From: Limosilactobacillus balticus
GTDB taxonomy: Bacteria > Bacillota > Bacilli > Lactobacillales > Lactobacillaceae
Length of the DNA: 64,000 nucleotides
Assembly (NCBI RefSeq): GCF_014145615.1
Contig: NZ_JACIVH010000066.1
Span: forward strand, 67,001-131,000
Direction of reading: 5' to 3'
This document shows positions 17,982 through 28,800 of this stretch, in pieces (positions within the stretch are counted from its first letter, which is position 1; each line of letters opens with the position of its first letter). The translations under genes and the position numbers were made by a program. The notes beneath the pieces are model-generated. The model was not told the DNA's origin. It saw only the letters and a list, made by a program, of their open reading frames with translations, and ran no database searches.

Positions 17982-18551
17982 ATGACCCTTATTATTGTAA
18001 TTGTTGTCATTGTCTTGTTGATTGCTATTTATGCAGGACTTTACAACAGTTTGATTCAATTGCGGACACACGCACAAGAATCATGGAGTCAAATTGATGT
18101 TCAATTACAACGACGTAACGACTTGATCCCTAACTTAATTTCAACAGTTAAGGGCTACAGCAAGTATGAAGCTGGGACCTTGGAAAAGGTAACAAAGCTG
18201 CGGACGGAATTAAATAGTATTCCAGACAGTGATCATGCTAAAAAAATGGAAGTTTCCAATGAGTTAACGGGAACTTTACGGACATTGTTTGCCGTTGCTG
18301 AAAATTATCCAGACTTAAAAGCAAGCGCTGAATACCAAAAATTAATGGAAGAATTAACCAATACTGAAAACAAGATTGCCTACTCACGGCAGCTTTACAA
18401 CAGTACTGTGGCGGCTTTAGATGCTAAGATCCAATCTTTCCCAAGCAATATTGTGGCTAAAATTCATCACTTCCAACAAATGGATTACTTACAAGTGCCA
18501 GAAGAAGCCAAGGCTGTGCCAAAAGTTTCATTTGATGATTTAGGTGATTAA
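17982..18551 (+). CDS. lemA: LemA family membrane protein
   Basis: The 189-residue protein has an N-terminal membrane helix (residues about 2-22), then the LemA signature: [18 protein letters not shown] and [21 protein letters not shown] helical bundle ends in [14 protein letters not shown]. The SD AGAGGAGG precedes the ATG. It is two bases before htpX, a pairing conserved in Firmicutes and suggestive of a membrane protein quality-control or envelope function. A weak candidate promoter CTAACA - 18 - TAAAAT lies upstream. The molecular role of LemA is not established. Confidence 0.92.
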   Translation: MTLIIVIVVIVLLIAIYAGLYNSLIQLRTHAQESWSQIDVQLQRRNDLIPNLISTVKGYSKYEAGTLEKVTKLRTELNSIPDSDHAKKMEVSNELTGTLRTLFAVAENYPDLKASAEYQKLMEELTNTENKIAYSRQLYNSTVAALDAKIQSFPSNIVAKIHHFQQMDYLQVPEEAKAVPKVSFDDLGD

Positions 18552-18553
18552 GC

Positions 18554-19450
18554 ATGTTATATCAGCAAATTGCCCGTAATAAACGAAAAACAATTTTGGT
18601 GATGTTTGGGTTCTTTGTGTTGCTTGCTTTAATCGGCGCGGCGATTGGATATTTGTTTGCACGGACAGCAATTGGCGGTATGATCATTGCGGCGATTATT
18701 GCGGTGATCTATATGTCTGTAATCATTGGTCAATCGACTGATGTAGTGATGCGGATGAATAATGCGACAGAGGTACGGTCAGCGAGTGATGCGCCAGAAC
18801 TTTGGCATATCGTTGAAGATATGGCCTTGGTTGCACGGGTACCGATGCCGAAAGTCTATATCATCAATGACCCAAGTCCCAATGCTTTTGCGACTGGTAA
18901 TGATCCTGAGCATGCTGCCGTGGCCGCTACTACTGGTTTGATGGAAAAAATGAATCGTGAGGAACTAGAAGGGGTAATGGCCCATGAAATGACTCACGTT
19001 CGAAATTATGATATCCGTCTGCAAACAATTGCATTAGCCTTAGCATCAGCAATCGCGATGCTTGTCAATTTTGCTGGAAATTTCTGGTGGATTGGTGGCC
19101 GGAGCAGTAGTGATGACCGGGATAATCCATCAAGTGTTTTCGCAATCCTTGGTTCGATTCTCTTGATTATCTTAGCGCCATTAGCAGCAACCATTGCGCA
19201 GATGGCCCTTTCACGTAATCGGGAATACTTAGCCGATGCTGGGGCTGTTGAATTAACACGTAATCCACAAGGGATGATCAGTGCATTAGAAAAGCTAAAA
19301 ACTGCCGTACCAATGAAACATGTGGACCCAAGCAGTTCAGCTTTATATATTAGCGATCCAGAAAAGAACGCTAAGCACCATCCTTTTTCAAATCTATTTG
19401 ACACCCACCCACCGCTAGATAAGCGAATTGAACGGTTGCGTCAAATGTAA
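18554..19450 (+). CDS. htpX: Membrane zinc metalloprotease HtpX
   Basis: The 298-residue M48 family protease has two N-terminal membrane helices (about 14-32 and 38-57). The zinc site is HEMTH in [13 protein letters not shown], two further helices follow, and the third ligand Glu lies in [13 protein letters not shown]. It is expected to degrade damaged membrane proteins with its active site facing the cytosol. The gene starts two bases after the lemA stop and is translationally coupled. A terminator follows at 19469. Confidence 0.95.
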   Translation: MLYQQIARNKRKTILVMFGFFVLLALIGAAIGYLFARTAIGGMIIAAIIAVIYMSVIIGQSTDVVMRMNNATEVRSASDAPELWHIVEDMALVARVPMPKVYIINDPSPNAFATGNDPEHAAVAATTGLMEKMNREELEGVMAHEMTHVRNYDIRLQTIALALASAIAMLVNFAGNFWWIGGRSSSDDRDNPSSVFAILGSILLIILAPLAATIAQMALSRNREYLADAGAVELTRNPQGMISALEKLKTAVPMKHVDPSSSALYISDPEKNAKHHPFSNLFDTHPPLDKRIERLRQM

Positions 19451-19468
19451 TAAAATTATAAATGAGAT

Positions 19469-19512
19469 GAGACTGAGAAAAAACTTTTGCTTTTTCTCAG
19501 TCTCTGCTATTT
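19469..19512 (+). terminator. htpX terminator
   Basis: GAGACTGAGAAAAA (from 19469) pairs with TTTTTCTCAGTCTC (19491-19504), followed by a T-rich tract. Confidence 0.85.
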
Positions 19513-19608
19513 TTAGTCATGACTCATCGTTTTTAATCGCCTTATATCAGTGAGGGTGATATAATTAAAAAGCTAGACCAAAGTATCAAAAGAAGAGGTA
19601 TCTTTTTC

Positions 19609-20988
19609 ATGAAAATGAAATTAGCGGAAATTGCCAAGGCGATCAACGCACAAAATGACATTGAACAATGGAAGGACGTAGAAGTGACTAGTGTGTCATT
19701 TGACAGTCGCCACTTAGATCAAGGGAGCTTATTTGTTCCGTTGCAAGGTGTTCAAGACGGCCACCAATACGTGCCGAGTGCTTTTACCAATGGTGCAGTA
19801 GCTAGTTTATGGGCTAGTGACCATGAGATAACAGATCAGACGCACCCGTTATTAGTCGTTAATGATCCACTAGCGGCCCTTCAAGAACTAGGTAAATACT
19901 ACTTGCATAAGATCAATCCGATTGTCGTTGCGGTTACGGGAAGTAATGGTAAGACGACGACTAAAGATATGATTGCGTCAATCTTAAGTACACAGTTTAA
20001 TGTCACAAAGACATATGCTAATTTTAATAATGAGATTGGGGTTCCAGTAACGCTTCTTAACATGGAGTCTAATACCGAAGCAGTGGTGGTTGAGATGGGC
20101 ATGGATCGTTTTGGCCAACTTGACTTCTTGAGTAAGCTTGTAAATCCTGACATTGCCGTTATTACAATGATCGGGGAAGCACATATCGAATTCTTCGGGA
20201 CTCGTGATAAGATTGCTGATGCAAAGATGGAAATTGCCCATGGCCTAAAGGAAGATGGAACACTAGTATTTAATGGGGATGAACCATTATTAGAGGAACG
20301 GGTAAAAGATCTTACCCAACGACAGATGCGCTTTGGTCGGCAACTAAGCAATAATTTGTATGCAACAAGTGTCCACGATGAACCACGACAGTTATCATTT
20401 ACCGTCAACGAATGGCCAGATGAAGAATTCACTATTCCAATGGTTGGTGAATACAATATTAATAATGCGTTAGCGGCTATGGAAGTGGGTAAGATTCTGC
20501 ATATTACTCCCGCCCATATGAAGCAAGCGTTGGCCAACGTTGAATTAACGGAAAATCGTGCTGAATGGGTTAAAGGAAAGAATGGTGAACAGATCTTAAG
20601 CGATGTTTACAATTCAAACCCAACCGCTGCCAAAGAAGTCCTTAAAACAATCGCGGAAACGCCAGTAGATGGTCGCCGAATTGCCGTATTAGGGGACATG
20701 CTAGAATTAGGGGATGCTGCGCCAAAGTTGCATGCGAGCTTAGCAGAAGAGATTGACCACCAAAAGATTGCTAGTGTTTACCTTGTAGGCGAACAAATGA
20801 AAAATCTTAAAGATAAGTTGATCCAAGAAGGTTATCCAGCTGAAGATATCCATCATTATGCTGCCAGTGACCTTCAACAATTAATTGCTGATCTTACGGC
20901 TACTTTGACGGGTGAAGATATTGTTCTATTGAAAGCAAGCCATGGCATTCACCTAGAAGAAGTCTTGACGGCATTAAAAGCAGAATAG
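19609..20988 (+). CDS. murF: UDP-MurNAc-tripeptide--D-alanyl-D-alanine ligase
   Basis: The 459-residue Mur ligase adds D-Ala-D-Ala to the wall precursor in the cytoplasm. The N-terminal domain (VTSVSFDSRHLDQGSLFVPL) precedes the ATP loop VTGSNGKTTTKDM. The central-domain motifs MGMDRFGQLD and GEAHIEFFG and the C-terminal motif SDVYNSNPTAAKEV are present. Size is normal. A TATAAT at about 19559 may be its -10. It is followed by a terminator and cshA, the order seen in many lactobacilli. Confidence 0.96.
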   Translation: MKMKLAEIAKAINAQNDIEQWKDVEVTSVSFDSRHLDQGSLFVPLQGVQDGHQYVPSAFTNGAVASLWASDHEITDQTHPLLVVNDPLAALQELGKYYLHKINPIVVAVTGSNGKTTTKDMIASILSTQFNVTKTYANFNNEIGVPVTLLNMESNTEAVVVEMGMDRFGQLDFLSKLVNPDIAVITMIGEAHIEFFGTRDKIADAKMEIAHGLKEDGTLVFNGDEPLLEERVKDLTQRQMRFGRQLSNNLYATSVHDEPRQLSFTVNEWPDEEFTIPMVGEYNINNALAAMEVGKILHITPAHMKQALANVELTENRAEWVKGKNGEQILSDVYNSNPTAAKEVLKTIAETPVDGRRIAVLGDMLELGDAAPKLHASLAEEIDHQKIASVYLVGEQMKNLKDKLIQEGYPAEDIHHYAASDLQQLIADLTATLTGEDIVLLKASHGIHLEEVLTALKAE

Positions 20989-21000
20989 TTAATATATTTG

Positions 21001-21046
21001 CCAGTCGATTACTGATGCTTATATCATGAATCGACTGGTCATTTTT
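21001..21046 (+). terminator. murF terminator
   Basis: CCAGTCGATT (21001-21010) and AATCGACTGG (21029-21038) form a 10-bp stem followed by TCATTTTT, immediately before the cshA ribosome-binding site. Confidence 0.85.
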
Positions 21047-21059
21047 AGGAGGAAAATTT

Positions 21060-22553
21060 TTGAAGTTTAGTGAATTAGGCTTATCAGAGAGCCTATTAAA
21101 AGCAATCAAACGGAGCGGATACGAAGAAGCAACACCAATCCAAGAACAAACGATTCCAATGGTTCTTGAAGGTAAGGATGTTATTGGCCAGGCACAAACT
21201 GGGACTGGTAAGACGGCTGCTTTTGGATTGCCAATTATTGAAAACGTTGATACTGAAAATCCAAATATTCAAGCAATTATCATTTCACCAACACGTGAAT
21301 TAGCGATCCAGACCCAAGAAGAACTTTATCGTCTTGGTAAAGATAAACATGTTCGCGTGCAAGTAGTATATGGTGGGGCAGATATTCGGCGCCAAATTAA
21401 GAGCTTGAAACAACACCCCCAAATTCTCGTGGGAACTCCTGGACGGTTACGGGACCATATTAACCGTCATACAGTTAAACTTGACCACATTAAGACCCTG
21501 GTTCTCGATGAGGCAGATGAAATGCTAAATATGGGATTCTTAGAAGATATTGAATCAATCATCAAGGAAACACCGGATGATCGGCAAACATTGCTCTTCT
21601 CAGCAACCATGCCACCAGAAATCAAACGAATCGGGGTTCAATTTATGTCTAATCCAGAAACTGTCCGGATCAAGGCCAAGGAATTGACTACTGATTTAGT
21701 TGATCAGTACTATGTTCGCGCCCGTGATTATGAAAAGTTTGACATTATGACCCGCTTAATTGATGTACAGGATCCCGACTTAACAATTGTCTTCGGTCGG
21801 ACGAAGCGGCGGGTAGATGAATTGTCGAAGGGCTTGATTGCACGTGGATATAATGCGGCTGGTATTCATGGGGATCTTACTCAGGATAAGCGTTCTAAGA
21901 TCATGTGGAAGTTTAAGAACAATGAACTTGATATCTTAGTCGCGACAGATGTGGCTGCCCGGGGTTTAGACATTTCGGGGGTTACGCATGTTTATAATTA
22001 CGATATTCCGTCTGACCCAGATAGCTATGTTCACCGGATTGGCCGAACAGGTCGGGCCGGCCATCACGGTGTATCTTTAACCTTTGTGACCCCAAATGAG
22101 ATGGATTACCTTCATGAGATTGAAAAATTAACCCGAGTACGGATGTTGCCACTCAAGCCACCAACAGCTGAAGAAGCCTTTAAGGGCCAGGTTGCCTCAG
22201 CCTTTAATGACATTGATGAATTAATCGCGCAAGATTCAACTGATCGTTATGAAGAAGCAGCTGAAAAGTTATTAGAAACTCATAATGCAACTGATTTAGT
22301 AGCAGCATTGTTAAATAACATGACGAAGGAAGCAGCGAGTGAGGTTCCCGTCAAGATAACCCCTGAACGTCCTCTTCCACGGCGCAACAAGCGGAATAAC
22401 CGTAATGGTAACCGAAATAACTCACATGGTGGTAACCACTACCGGCGTAAGAATTTCCGTCGTCACCAACATGGTGGTCACCGGAACGATAACCATGGTA
22501 AGAGCCATTCTAGTCGTCATTCATTTAACATCCGACATCGGAAAGAAAATTAA
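21060..22553 (+). CDS. cshA: DEAD-box RNA helicase CshA
   Basis: The 497-residue helicase shows the Q motif (GYEEATPIQEQTIPMVLEG), motif I AQTGTGKTAA, Ia PTRELA, II VLDEADEML, III SATMPPE, and VI HRIGRTGRAG. The C-terminal tail of about 60 residues is rich in Arg, Asn, Gly and His, fitting an RNA-binding extension. CshA works in mRNA decay and ribosome assembly. The start is TTG with AGGAGG upstream; no ATG gives the full Q motif. Confidence 0.95.
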   Translation: MKFSELGLSESLLKAIKRSGYEEATPIQEQTIPMVLEGKDVIGQAQTGTGKTAAFGLPIIENVDTENPNIQAIIISPTRELAIQTQEELYRLGKDKHVRVQVVYGGADIRRQIKSLKQHPQILVGTPGRLRDHINRHTVKLDHIKTLVLDEADEMLNMGFLEDIESIIKETPDDRQTLLFSATMPPEIKRIGVQFMSNPETVRIKAKELTTDLVDQYYVRARDYEKFDIMTRLIDVQDPDLTIVFGRTKRRVDELSKGLIARGYNAAGIHGDLTQDKRSKIMWKFKNNELDILVATDVAARGLDISGVTHVYNYDIPSDPDSYVHRIGRTGRAGHHGVSLTFVTPNEMDYLHEIEKLTRVRMLPLKPPTAEEAFKGQVASAFNDIDELIAQDSTDRYEEAAEKLLETHNATDLVAALLNNMTKEAASEVPVKITPERPLPRRNKRNNRNGNRNNSHGGNHYRRKNFRRHQHGGHRNDNHGKSHSSRHSFNIRHRKEN

Positions 22554-22563
22554 ATTAACTAAG

Positions 22564-22600
22564 AAGTCTTTTGGTTGAGATTTGACCAAGGGCTTTTTTG
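22564..22600 (+). terminator. cshA terminator
   Basis: AAGTCTTTTGGTT pairs, with wobbles and one bulge, with GACCAAGGGCTT, followed by six T. Confidence 0.7.
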
Positions 22601-22605
22601 TTTGA

Positions 22606-22634
22606 TTGCTTATTGATTGTAATTCAGTTATACT
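22606..22634 (+). promoter_or_regulatory. Candidate promoter of the giant surface-protein gene
   Basis: TTGCTT (22606-22611), a 17-base spacer and TATACT (22629-22634) precede a leader of about 200 bases. The leader contains the 8-bp inverted repeat TAGGTTGC (22719-22726) / GCAACCTA (22811-22818) just before the SD. No other gene is seen in the 292-base gap. Confidence 0.55.
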
Positions 22635-22845
22635 TATCATGTATTTATATTTAAACGGATTCTTTGAATTTCGTTATCAGCGGAATCTGTTACTAGATAC
22701 TACAAAAATAAGAGTAATTAGGTTGCTTTTTCCTAATGTATTAGACACTTTTCGCAATAGTTGTTAATAAGTTGATTAATTATTGTCTTAGTTGGATACA
22801 TTAATAAAGGGCAACCTATTTTAATAACACAAGGGGGAAGCTAGA

Positions 22846-25800
22846 ATGGTATCAAAAAATAATAAAAAATTAATTGCGGAAAAGAATCGGCGCAATGAAA
22901 AGCAACGATTTGCAATTCGTAAGTTAAATATTGGTGTCGCATCAGTCTTGCTTGGAATTACTTTTAGTATTTACGGTGGTGGGCAAGCAGTAGCACACGC
23001 TGATACTACCAATGCCAATGCTAGTGACCAAGTTGCTGCAAGTAATATGGATGATAACAGTTTAGCCGATAAGTCAGCAGTCGCTTTAAGCAGTGCTGCT
23101 GCAAATGCTAGTCAATCATCCACATCAGCAACTAGTGCTAATAGTGCAGTTCAAAGTCAAGCGTCAGCTAATAGTCAACCAGCAGCAACTGCTAGCAATA
23201 ATGCCCCCGCTTCAACTTCAGCTGTAGAAGCAACTAAGGATCAATCTACGTCAGAAAATCAATCAAGTACTAGTCAAGAAGTGCAAACTCCAGCACCAGC
23301 ACAACCAGTGGGCCAAGAAAATAGTTCTAAGGATGCGAATGCGAGTCTTGATGCAACTCGGCAAGTCCTAAATACGATTACTAACAGAAATTCGATGCCT
23401 GGAGCAAATTATTTGACGTCATTTGCTGCGGTTCCTGCTTCGTCTAATGTAGCTGCATTAAATGTAACAGCGGAAGCAGAAGATCCTAATGTAGTAACAG
23501 TTAGTGATGCAGATGGATTGATCAATGCTATTCAAAAAGGTACAGCTACTACCATCAATATTGATGCTGATATTAATTTAGGCACAAAGACAACTAGTAA
23601 CTATACTAATACTTCCATTTCAAATAAACGCGACATTACTATTCAGTCTGCTACTCCTGGTACAAAACACACCATTGATTTTGCTGGATATGGATTCAAT
23701 ATGTACAGTAGTGATTACGGTGTAACATTTAAAGACCTTAATCTTTATGGTCAAAGCTACTTCGGTATCGTTCGTAGTGCTGGTTCATATACTTTTGATA
23801 ATGTTAACTATACTGGTTCACAACTTGTCTATACCGATAGTGGATATAGTGCAACTGTAACCTTTAAAAATACGGTGAATGCTACCTCGGTAGCAAGTTA
23901 TGTAGGACCAATTGATAAAAAAACACGTTCTGCACAAGGTAATAATGGTAACCAACAAGTTCTTCAGTTTAGGAATGGTACCAATAGTATTGTTTTTGAC
24001 GAAGGCAGTAATGTTCATTTAAAGACAGTTAATAGTAACGTTATTGAAATTGATGGCGGAACTACCACCATCGATGTGAAAACAGGCTCAAATGTAACCT
24101 TAGAACCCCACACTACTACTGGCCCAGAATCTAACTTTATGAATGTAAATGGAATTGGCCGTGGAATTGCATCAAGTGGTACAACCACATTAAATATTGA
24201 AAAAGATGCCACTCTTAATATTCCATTAACGATGGATAGTGGTGATAAATGTTTATCAAGTGCCTTGGATTTAAACTCTGGTGCTACTATTAACAACAAT
24301 GGTACTTTAAAAATTACTTCAGATGGTTCTCCATATTATCGTTCAGATGGTTGGGATGATCCAGTTTATATTAATGGGGATGCATCTATTAATGTCGGTA
24401 ATGGCGCAAGCTTTATTTTAGAATCAACAAATTTAGGTTCATATAGTGGTCATTTAATGACAATCTCTGGTACAGGAACTGTTAAACTTGATCCACATTC
24501 TACTTTCAAGCTTAGTGGTGATGGTACCGGTCCTGTAACTGCAATTAATCTTTCCAGCGGTAGTACATTTACTTCAGATCAACCAGATGCATTTACCATT
24601 GATCTTTCAGCTAATACCAGTGCGGGTAAATCATTGATTAAAAACGGTACTATAAACTTTAAGCGTGTTAAGACAGTTGCGACGGATGGAACAATTTCTG
24701 AGCCATTAGGTAAGATTGATGTAACTTACGATAAAAATGGTAATGCTACTTCCTATATTATTACTGCTCAAGATGAAAATACTGTTAAGCAAGTAGCTGA
24801 TGGACTTACTAACAAGAGCTTGATTAACCTAGTTCAAGCTGGTGAAGATGTTACTCTCTCTAACCTCCACTTAAGCAAGGACAATGTGTTAACTGGTACT
24901 GTCGCTTCTAGTGGTAGTGACAATCCAATTTATGTAACTGTTACCGTTGGCGGCAAAAGCACTAATGTTCCAGTAGCCGGAAACTACACTGTGTACACTA
25001 ATACTAATGGTACAGTAACTTCAGACACTGTTGATTATGCTGCACAAACTGGTTCAACGGGTGGTAACTTCTCGATTGATTTATCAAAACTTGCAAGCAG
25101 CCTGACTGACGATACAAATGTTACTGTAACTGCCACAAAAGATTTCGTTGAATCAGCTCAAACTGAAAGTGTGGCAGCATTACGTGCGCTTAATACTACT
25201 ACTCTTAAAGAATTAGTAGATGATGCTCCAACAGAAGAAGCCAAGTCAAGTTACTACAACGCTACTGCAGAAGCTCAAAAGGCATATACTGATGCAATTT
25301 CAACTGGTAAAAATATTCTTGATAACATTAAAAATAGTACAGAAAACTATGATCAAAGTGATATTGATGCTGCTGTAACTGCCATTCAAAATGCTCAAAA
25401 AGCTTTAACTGGTGAACCTACCAACAAGACTGAACTTCAAGATGCTATTAACCAAGCATCAACAGTAGAATCAAGCGATAACTACATTGATGCGGATGCT
25501 GATTTACAAAAAGCCTACACTGATGCAATTAGCGCAGGTCAAACAGTTTTAAGTAACGATAGTGCTACTCAAACTGAAGTAGATGATGCATTGACCAAGA
25601 TTAATACTGCTAAAGAAGCCCTAAACGGGGATACTAAAAAAGCTGCAAGCAAAGAAGCCCTTCAAAAAGCTGTTAGTGAAGCATCGACTATAAGAACAGA
25701 TGATGCGGCATACTACAATGGTTCTAATGAAGCTAAAACTGCATATGATAATGCAATCAGTGCCGGTCAAGCAGTTTTAGATAACTCAAATGCAACTGCT

Positions 25801-28800
25801 ACTCAAATTACAGATGCTTTAAATGCCATTAATACTGCTAAGGGTAATCTTAAGGGTGAAGCAACTAATAAGTCAGTGCTTCAAAAAGTAGTTGACAATT
25901 CTGCAACTGTAAAAGACAGCAATAACTATACTAATGCAGACGAAACTCAAAAGACTGCATATGATAGTGCAGTTACAGCTGCACAAACAGTTTTAAATAA
26001 AACTAATGCAACTCAGGCAGAAGTAGACAATGCAGTAAAGGCTATTACTGATGCAATCAATGGCTTGAATGGTGATACTAACCTTGCAAATGCAAAGAAT
26101 GTTGCTACTGAAGATATTCAAAAGGCTTTAAATACTAAGACTACCGAAATCACCGACGCTACTAATATTGATCAAGCTACTAAGGATCAATTAATTGCCG
26201 ATGCTAAGAAAGCCGCAGAGGATGCTAATACTGCTATTAATCAAGCAACTAATGCCGATGCAGTTAATACTGCTAAGACTGAAGGAATTACGAACATTAA
26301 CAATGTAACTGTTCCAAGTTTAGATGATGCTAAAACTAACGCAGCCAAAGAAATTGATCAAGCATTAACTGATAAGACCAAGGAAATCAATAACGCAGAA
26401 AATATTGATCAAACAACTAAAGCTCAGTTAATTAAAGAAGCAACTGATGCAGCAACTACCGCAAAGGATGCTATTGAAAAATCTACAACTAATGACGAAG
26501 CAACTAAAGCAGGCCAAGCTGGCGTGGATGCAATTAACAATGTAAAGGTACCAAGCGTTATTGATAGTCAAAATGCTGCAAAAGATGTAATTAATGATGC
26601 TCTTAACTCTAAGACCAAAGAAATCAACGAAGCTACTAACATTGATCAAACAACTAAAGATCAATTAATCAAAGAAGCAACCGATGCAGCTAATAATGCT
26701 AAAGAAGACATTGATAAAGCAACCACAGCTGATGCAATTAAGACTGCACAAGATGAAGGAACAACTAATATTAATAATGTTACTGTTCCAAGCTTAGAGG
26801 ATGCCAAGAAGGCAGCTAATAAAGCAGTAGATGATGCTCTTACTGCTCAAACTGAGGTAATTAATAAAGCTGATAATCTTAGTGATGCAGAAAAGAAAGA
26901 TCTAATTGATCAAGCAACTACTGAAGCCAATAAGGCTAAAGACAATATTGAAACTGCTACGACAAACAACGAAGCAGCTCAAGCAGGCCAAGATGGTGTG
27001 GATGCAATTAAGAAGATTGTTCCAACAAGCTTAGATACTGTGAAATCTGATGCAGATAAAGCAATTGACGATGCTTTAACTAAAAAATTAAAAGAAATTA
27101 ATTCAGCTAGTGATCTAACTACTGATGAAAAGACTGCGTTAATACAAGAAGCTAATACGGCTGCGGATAAAGCAAAGGAAGACATTACTAAGGCAACGAC
27201 TAATGATGCTGTAATTGAAGCACAAAATAATGGAGTTACTGCAATTGATGGCATTAAAGTTCCAACTGAATCAGCAGTCAAAGAAGCAGCTAAAAAGGCA
27301 GTAGCAGAAGCTGCAGAAGCAAAGAACAATGCAATTAATGCTTCAAACTTAACAGATGAAGAAAAAGCTGCCTTGAAGCAAAAGGTTACTGACGCCCAAA
27401 ATGCCGCAGATCAAGCAATTGACAATGCAACGACAAATGCAGCAGTAACTGAAGCTCAAAACAATGGTATTAAAGCAATTAATGGTATTGAAGTAACTAC
27501 GTCAACTGCTAAAGAAGCAGCGAAGAAGGCGGTAGCCGAAGCAGCGACTGCAAAGAACAATGCAATCGACGCTTCAAACTTAACAGCTGAAGAAAAGACT
27601 GCCTTGAAGCAAGAAGTTACTGACGCCCAAAATGCTGCAGATCAAGCCATTGATAATGCAACTACCAACGCTGCAGTGACTGAAGCTCAAACCAATGGCG
27701 TGAATGCAATTAATGGTATTGAAGTACCAACTAAATCAGATGCTAAGGACCAAGCAACCGCTGAGCTTAATACAGCAGTTGAAAATGCTAAGAAAGCAAT
27801 TGATCAAGACAGTAACTTGACTGATGAACAAAAACAAGCAGCTAAAGATCAAATTGATTCGGATGCTAAGACTGCTCAAGATGCCATCAACAATGCAAAG
27901 ACTAATGATGATGTTAAGAAGGCAGCTGATGCTGGTACATTAGCAATAAATAAAGATGTTGCTAATGCCGCAATTGATAATGCAGTCGCTGGTAAGAAAG
28001 CAGAAATTTCTAATTCATCATTAACTGATGAAGAAAAGACTGCTTTAAACAATGAGGTAGATCAAAAGGCAAATACTGCTAAAGAAGCAATCAATGCTGC
28101 AACTACTCCAGAAGCTGTAACTAGTGCTCAAGAAAGTGGCGTTAAGAATATCAATGATACTGAGGTGCCAGCTGAATCAGCAGCAAAACAAGCGGCCAAG
28201 GAAGCTGTAGCTAAGGCAGCCGAAGTCAAGAACAATGCCATTGACTCTTCAAATTTAACTGATGAAGAAAAAGCTGCATTGAAACAAAAAGTTACTGATG
28301 CACAAACAGCTGCAGATCAAGCTATTGATAAGGCAACTACCAACGCTGCAGTGGCTGAAGCCAAAGACAATGGTGTCAGTGCAATTGAAGGCATTGAAGT
28401 TCCAACAACATCAGCAAATAAGGAAAAGGCAACCACTGACCTTAATACTGCTGTTGATGAAGCGAAGAAAGCAATCGATCAAGACAGCAACTTGACTGAT
28501 GAACAAAAACAGGCTGCTAAGGATCAAATTGACTCTGATGCTAAGAACGCTCAAGATGCCATCAACAATGCTAAGACCAATGATGATGTCAAGAAGGCCG
28601 TTGACGCTGGTACATTAACCATTGATAAGGATGTAGCTAATGCAGCAATTGATAATGCAGTAGCTGGTAAGAAGAACGAAATTTCTAACTCGCCATTAAC
28701 TGATGAAGAAAAGACTGCTTTAAACAATGAAGTAGATGAAAAGGCAAATACTGCTAAAGAATCAATCAATAATGCAACTACTCCAGAGGCTGTAAGTACT

